The notes below the pieces were generated by a model. It made no database searches. It saw nothing but the letters and a program-made list of their open reading frames with translations, and was not told the origin of the DNA. The position numbers were made by a program, and so were the translations under genes. Positions 43,345 through 47,147 of a stretch of DNA of 47,147 bases are shown here, piece after piece (within the stretch, counting starts at the first letter, position 1; each line of letters opens with the position of its first letter). The stretch comes from DATJFH01 sp035495815 (lineage in GTDB: Bacteria > Acidobacteriota > Terriglobia > Bryobacterales > Bryobacteraceae): positions 1 through 47,147 of the forward strand of contig DATJFH010000051.1 of NCBI GenBank assembly GCA_035495815.1, given 5' to 3'.

Positions 43345-43374
43345 CGCTGCAGCGGCACTCGAGTGCAGCGCTGC
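43345..43374. terminator. Nested palindromes between convergent genes
   Basis: Three perfect palindromes follow one another: CGCTGCAGCG (43345-43354), GCACTCGAGTGC (43355-43366) and GCAGCGCTGC (43365-43374). The outer two also pair with each other (CGCTGC with GCAGCG). It sits between the stops of the peroxidase (43316) and BON (43404) genes, so a bidirectional terminator is likely, though there is no T-run. Confidence 0.4.
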
Positions 43375-43403
43375 GGGCGCGAACCGCCGGCGGCGAGCAG
43401 ATT

Positions 43404-43973
43404 CTATCCTTCTGTGCGCAATTCGTTTTTGACCGAGAAGACACCGGGAACACCGTTGGCGCGCACGTTGGCGACATTCTTGTCTCCTGAGTTCGCTACC
43501 ACGCCGGTCAGCGTCACGTTTCCGTTCTTCACGATGATGTGGATCGAAGGTACGGCCTGCAGGGCGTATCGATTCAGCGCGGGATCGCCATAGATCGCCC
43601 GATAGACAGCGAGCCGGATCCGATCGTCGTTGGGAGAGAGTGGCAGAACCTCGATATTGTTCTGGACATGCTCGACACCCTCGATCTGCTTCACGACGTT
43701 TTCCGCGTCGGATTTGAGCGTCGGCCGGGTGACGGCTCCCATCAGCGTCACGGTACTTCCATTGACACTGTACGCGAGGTTGTCAAAAACACCGTAATAA
43801 GGCAGCATGACAAGCTCGTGACGGACCTCACGCGCGAGTCTCGAAGCCGAATGTGAGCCCGGCGAGATGTCCGCCTGCTCCTTTCGCTTATCGTGCCGCG
43901 AGTCCTGCCATGCCAAGGCGCTCCCGAGCGAGACCGCCAGAAGAGTTGTGAGTACCGTGAGTCTTCGATTCAT
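43404..43973 (-). CDS. Double BON-domain exported protein
   Basis: Protein of 189 residues with a signal peptide (about 1-22, MNRRLTVLTTLLAVSLGSALA) and two BON domains: about 47-110 (REVRHELVMLPYYGVFDNLA to VVKQIEGVEHVQNNIEVLPL) and about 115-185 (DRIRLAVYRAIYG to NVTLTGVVANSGDKNVANVR). BON domains bind phospholipid and help outer-membrane stability; OsmY is the classic two-BON example. ATG 43973 is chosen because it starts the signal peptide, with GGGGGTG eight bases upstream as a possible ribosome-binding site. It lies divergent to the PGGGY-repeat protein gene. Confidence 0.9.
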   Translation of the reverse strand: MNRRLTVLTTLLAVSLGSALAWQDSRHDKRKEQADISPGSHSASRLAREVRHELVMLPYYGVFDNLAYSVNGSTVTLMGAVTRPTLKSDAENVVKQIEGVEHVQNNIEVLPLSPNDDRIRLAVYRAIYGDPALNRYALQAVPSIHIIVKNGNVTLTGVVANSGDKNVANVRANGVPGVFSVKNELRTEG

Positions 43974-44105
43974 CCTTTTTTCACCCCCAAAACTGATCAC
44001 AGCAAACGATGGGCCGTTGCAAGCTATTGACTCCTAAGAAGTGGCAACGAAAAAAGTACGCAAGACCTGCGGCAGCGGTATATTAGGGGTCAGCGAGAGA
44101 ACACG

Positions 44106-45731
44106 ATGCTTAGCAACATTTGTTTTGTGCTGGTTTTGTTCTCGGCGGACGCCGTAGCCCAGATCGGCTACCCGGGCGGCGGCTATCCGCCGGACCGTTA
44201 TCCCGGAGGTGGCTATCCCGGAGGCGGCTACCCCGGAGGCGGCTACCCGGGCGGAGGCATTCCGGGCGGTCCTGGAATTCCAATGCCGGGCCGCGGCAAG
44301 AAAAGTAAGACGACCAAAGAAGAAGACACCCGGCAGATGATCACCGTCACGGGCATTCTGCGCAAGCTGGATGACAAACAGGTGGTGGTGGAAGCGAAAG
44401 ACACCCGCATCCTCAATCTGAAGCGCAGCCCGAAGACAAAGTTCACCAAGGATGGCGACGACATGAAGCCATCCTTTTTCAAGCCTGGCGATCATCTGCT
44501 GATCGAGGCTACACAGGACCCCGAAGGCTATCTTTACGCCGAGAACGTGATTTTTCAGAAGGAGGGGACCGCGGCGGAGCGCGTCGATGCTTCGCGTCCG
44601 GTTCAGGTATCGACTCAGTCGCCCGCCAATAGCGATGACGACGAGCGGCCCAGGCTGAAACGTTCCGATTCACCGGACCCGGACCGCGAGGAAAAAGCGG
44701 CTCAGCATGGGGAACCCGCTGCGCCTAGGGCCAAACCCGCTGAACCGGCGGAACCCCAATCTCCGGCGGTCCGCACGGCGCAGGCGCCGGAGCCGCCGAT
44801 GGCTCCAGCCGCGCCTGACCCCGAGGATCCGGGTCCACCAGTGTTGCGACGCGGCGTTCCGGCGAGGCGCCCGTGGACTGAGACGCGCCAGACCGCCAGC
44901 GCAAAAGCGCCGGAGTCGAGGCAGCCGGTCCCGCCTGTAGCTCCTGAAACAACGGCGCCAGCGATAGCGTCGCCGCCTGCCAGCGACGTGAGGCTTGCGC
45001 GGCGTCCGGATGCGCACGAAACAGGGGAGGCGCCTTCCGACCCATTAATCGACAAGGCTCGTCAGACGGCCGAATCGTTTTCAGAGACACTGCCAAATTA
45101 CATCTGCCAGCAGTTCACGGCGCGATTCGTGAACACGTCTCACATCACAAGCTGGACTCCGATCGACGTCGTGTCCGCCGAGGTGGTATATGAAGAAGGC
45201 AAGGAGAGCTACCGGAACCTGGCCATCAACGGGAAGCCGATCAAGAAAGGCATGGAGGAGCTTTCCGGGTCCTGGTCCACGGGTGAATTCGGCACCCTTC
45301 TTCGTGATCTTTTCTCGCCGGCCACGGCCGCGGAGTTCCGCTACCGGAAAGAGTCCACCGTTGCGGGCATGTCGGCGGCTCTGTACGATTTCACGGTGGA
45401 GCGCGATCATTCGCACTGGCGTGTGCAGGTGGCGTCGCAATCGATATTTCCCGCGTATAAGGGATCGGTGTGGATTGAGAAGAAGATGGGCCGGGTGCTG
45501 CGCATCGAGATGCAAACCCGAAATATGCCGGTGGAATTTCCCCTCGATAAAGTTGAAACCGCAGCGGACTATGAATACGTCCGTATTGGTGGCGCCCAGC
45601 AGTTCCTGCTACCCGTGCATTCTGAGACGCTGAGTTGCCAGCGAGGCACCACTACGTGCAGCCGGAATGCGATTGACTTTCGCAACTACAAAAAATATTC
45701 GGGCGAGGCGTCCATCTCCTTCGACAAATAG
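44106..45731 (+). CDS. Secreted protein with PGGGY repeats and a large C-terminal domain
   Basis: Protein of 541 residues, not assigned to a named family. A signal peptide (about 1-19, MLSNICFVLVLFSADAVAQ) is followed by six or so PGGGY-type pentads (about 22-55), encoded by 15-base repeats. Next comes a DUF5666-like beta domain (about 75-155: TVTGILRKLDDKQVVVEAKD, KPGDHLLIEATQDPEGYL), a Pro/Ala-rich low-complexity linker (about 160-310), and a C-terminal domain (about 320-541) starting AESFSETLPNYICQQFTARF and including GSVWIEKKMGRVLRIEMQ and CQRGTTTCSR. The C-terminal type is, to my knowledge, widespread in secreted acidobacterial proteins and resembles lipoprotein-sorting-like beta folds. 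The function is unknown. Confidence 0.85.
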   Translation: MLSNICFVLVLFSADAVAQIGYPGGGYPPDRYPGGGYPGGGYPGGGYPGGGIPGGPGIPMPGRGKKSKTTKEEDTRQMITVTGILRKLDDKQVVVEAKDTRILNLKRSPKTKFTKDGDDMKPSFFKPGDHLLIEATQDPEGYLYAENVIFQKEGTAAERVDASRPVQVSTQSPANSDDDERPRLKRSDSPDPDREEKAAQHGEPAAPRAKPAEPAEPQSPAVRTAQAPEPPMAPAAPDPEDPGPPVLRRGVPARRPWTETRQTASAKAPESRQPVPPVAPETTAPAIASPPASDVRLARRPDAHETGEAPSDPLIDKARQTAESFSETLPNYICQQFTARFVNTSHITSWTPIDVVSAEVVYEEGKESYRNLAINGKPIKKGMEELSGSWSTGEFGTLLRDLFSPATAAEFRYRKESTVAGMSAALYDFTVERDHSHWRVQVASQSIFPAYKGSVWIEKKMGRVLRIEMQTRNMPVEFPLDKVETAADYEYVRIGGAQQFLLPVHSETLSCQRGTTTCSRNAIDFRNYKKYSGEASISFDK

Positions 45732-45750
45732 GCGGCGTGGGAAAGCCGCC
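45731..45750 (+). terminator. Possible terminator hairpin after the PGGGY-repeat gene
   Basis: GGCGGC / GTGGGAAA / GCCGCC forms a perfect 6-bp GC stem that begins on the last base of the TAG stop. No T-run follows, so intrinsic termination is uncertain. Confidence 0.35.
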
Positions 45751-45802
45751 AATCTACAGCGTAGTCTAATGCAATGCCGGCTGGGAGCCGATTAAACCTC
45801 CG

Positions 45803-47147
45803 ATGGGACTTTTCCGACTTGTTCCCGCCCCCGTACCCTCCTTTTCGTTGAATCCAATAGTGAAGTTGATGCTGGCGGCAAGTATCGCCGCGGCCTCAGC
45901 CCCTGCCCAGACTCTGTCGGTGGTGTCTGGAGACGGACAGGCGGCGGCGCAGAATTTTCAATTCCCGAGCCCGCTGATCGTCATGGCGCGGAACGCGTCG
46001 GGGCAGCCCGCTTCGGGCGTCACCGTAAATTGGTCGCTGAATGGACCGGGCACGCTGGTGATGGGTCCGCAGACAGTCACCGACAGCACGGGCCGGGCGG
46101 AAAACCGTTTCGTCGGCGCGACCATTTTCGGCGATCAGGCGTTCACCCAGACCATCGTGACAGCGTCGGCTGGAAGCAGTTCCGTGACGATGCGGGAGAC
46201 AACTTCGGGAGCGGATCTGGTCAGCGGCCAGATCTTCGTTCAAGCCCAGATCGTGTCTCCGAATCTGGGTGACGTGATTTCGGGAGCATCCGGCACGGTC
46301 GGTCCTACGCCGATTCGTGTGAATGTGTACGGTATCCACAACGCAGGCGTGCAGCAGGTTCCGAACGTGGCCGTACGACTCATCCCGGATAATCCAAGCG
46401 GACCGACGGTGGCCTGCGCGGCGGGCACCGGGATCACGGACGCGAATGGAATCGCCAACTGTCAGGTGTTGTTCGGCGGATCCACCGGGACCAGCACGTT
46501 CAGCGTGGAGGTGGGCGGCGGGTTCCGCACTTTCAGCCCGTTCCGCTTTTCGGTGACGCAGGGTGGTGGAACGGGACAACCCGCGGCCTTCCGTATCACG
46601 ATTACGGGCGGCAACAATCAGAGCGGCGCGGCGGGGACACAGTTGCCCGCGCGGCTGACGGCGCGAGTCGAGGATGCGTCGGGCAATCCGCTGGCGAATG
46701 TGCCGGTGAACTGGCAGGCCTCTTCGCTTGTTACCTTGAGTTCATTCGTCTCTACGTCGGACGCCTCCGGAGCGGTTTCGACGGCGGTGATCCTCGGCTC
46801 GGTTCCAGGACAGGCGCAGGTGCAGGTTTCGACGGCGAACTTCGCGGCGCAGGCGACTTTCAATGTGACCGTTGCCCAGGGAACGACGACCACGCCCGGG
46901 CAGCAGGGCGTGCCGGCAACGCTGCGGATCTTGAGCGGCAATAATCAAGCCGGCGCGCCGGGCTCGCAATTGCCCTCGCCGCTGACGGCGCGCGTGGAGG
47001 ACGCCTCCGGCAATCCTTTGGCGGGGATTCCGGTGACCTGGCAGCCATCGCAGTCGGTTTCGGTCAGCAACGCATCGGCGACCTCGAATGCCAGCGGATT
47101 GGTTTCGGCGACGGTAATTCTCGGATCGGCGCTGGGCTCGGCGCAAG
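45803..47147 (+). CDS. Ig-like repeat surface protein (cut by window edge)
   Basis: Extracellular adhesin or invasin-like protein, at least 448 codons, still open at the right edge. A signal peptide ends around SAPAQ; the start is either ATG 45803 or GTG 45860, which gives a neater VKLMLAASIAAASAPAQ leader. The first part (about 37-140) is a bacterial Ig-like unit (PASGVTVNWSLNGPGTLVM, then VTDSTGRAENRFVGAT). Further units follow, and two close repeats start at 46610 and 46937, 327 bases (109 residues) apart, both with LTARVEDASGNPLA, a VPVNWQ/IPVTWQ strand and an S-rich strand. More copies probably lie beyond the window. The ligand is unknown. Confidence 0.85.
   Translation, partial: MGLFRLVPAPVPSFSLNPIVKLMLAASIAAASAPAQTLSVVSGDGQAAAQNFQFPSPLIVMARNASGQPASGVTVNWSLNGPGTLVMGPQTVTDSTGRAENRFVGATIFGDQAFTQTIVTASAGSSSVTMRETTSGADLVSGQIFVQAQIVSPNLGDVISGASGTVGPTPIRVNVYGIHNAGVQQVPNVAVRLIPDNPSGPTVACAAGTGITDANGIANCQVLFGGSTGTSTFSVEVGGGFRTFSPFRFSVTQGGGTGQPAAFRITITGGNNQSGAAGTQLPARLTARVEDASGNPLANVPVNWQASSLVTLSSFVSTSDASGAVSTAVILGSVPGQAQVQVSTANFAAQATFNVTVAQGTTTTPGQQGVPATLRILSGNNQAGAPGSQLPSPLTARVEDASGNPLAGIPVTWQPSQSVSVSNASATSNASGLVSATVILGSALGSAQ

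Noticed and set aside
44165..44262. Regular short DNA repeats that could suggest a CRISPR array
   Set aside because: Repeat unit is 15 bases without spacers and lies inside a coding frame giving PGGGY pentads.
1..47147. tRNA, rRNA, integrase, transposase or defence genes
   Set aside because: I looked for these in the gaps and frames and saw none I can support, apart from the Uma2 remnant.

Overview
The window looks like a stretch of chromosome from an Acidobacteriota member, most likely a Solibacter/Bryobacter-type organism. This is inferred from gene content and not from a marker gene. The signs are a very large Oar-type TonB-dependent receptor with a carboxypeptidase-regulatory domain, Tat-exported ThuA, sulfatase and GMC-partner proteins, a beta-propeller/Ser-Thr kinase fusion, ECF sigma factors beside kinase and CHAT genes, several secreted proteins of acidobacterial flavour, and high G+C with strong third-position bias. 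I found no rRNA, tRNA, CRISPR array, integrase or intact insertion sequence. Most of the window is ordinary, densely coded chromosome.

Layout. 1-3485 (-): TonB-dependent receptor, cut by the left edge. 3631-7711 (+): a secreted protein of unknown function, then a periplasmic-propeller/transmembrane/Ser-Thr kinase protein that converges on an ECF sigma factor (7737-8291, -). 8357-10822 (+): ThuA-domain protein and type B carboxylesterase. 10823-11348: a gene-free stretch with a long imperfect hairpin. 11349-15137 (+): a TPR-CHAT protease-like protein, an ECF sigma factor and a membrane zinc-finger anti-sigma candidate, apparently one operon. 15147-17331 (-): GMC oxidoreductase with its Tat-tagged small subunit. 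17332-17755: a gene-free stretch with two perfect dyads. 17756-19548 (+): split transketolase. 19704-21126 (+): a compact NarL-type two-component pair whose regulator seems to start at CTG. 21138-23793 (+): amidohydrolase, MOSC protein and an O-methyltransferase broken by one missing base. 23857-24360 (+): small membrane-anchored coiled-coil protein.

24362-29388 (-): half-size TauE/SafE protein, sulfatase, HSDL2-like short-chain dehydrogenase and YfhO-like membrane protein. 29479-35255 (+): a tightly packed run of gamma-glutamyltransferase, TIM-barrel isomerase-like protein, AsnS, arginase and D-Ala-D-Ala ligase, mostly joined by ATGA overlaps or gaps of a few bases. 35265-39852 (+): a 49-codon Uma2 remnant, S41 protease, acyl-CoA carboxylase carboxyltransferase and M20 peptidase. 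39874-41238 (-): PreA-type dihydropyrimidine dehydrogenase. 41427-43316 (+): large di-haem peroxidase-family protein. 43404-43973 (-): double BON-domain protein. 44106-45731 (+): secreted PGGGY-repeat protein. 45803 to the right edge (+): Ig-like repeat surface protein, cut by the window.

How the genes work together. The regulatory genes are the most distinctive content. Two separate ECF sigma factors each sit beside an unusual signalling protein (a propeller-kinase and a CHAT protein), which suggests sigma control by phosphorylation in one case and by a CHAT/anti-sigma module in the other; both are inferences. The metabolic genes point to an aerobic heterotroph degrading complex organic matter. 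The sequence oddities best supported are the methyltransferase frameshift near 23501, the internally deleted Uma2 relic at 35265, the CTG start of the response regulator, and the hairpin upstream of the CHAT gene.
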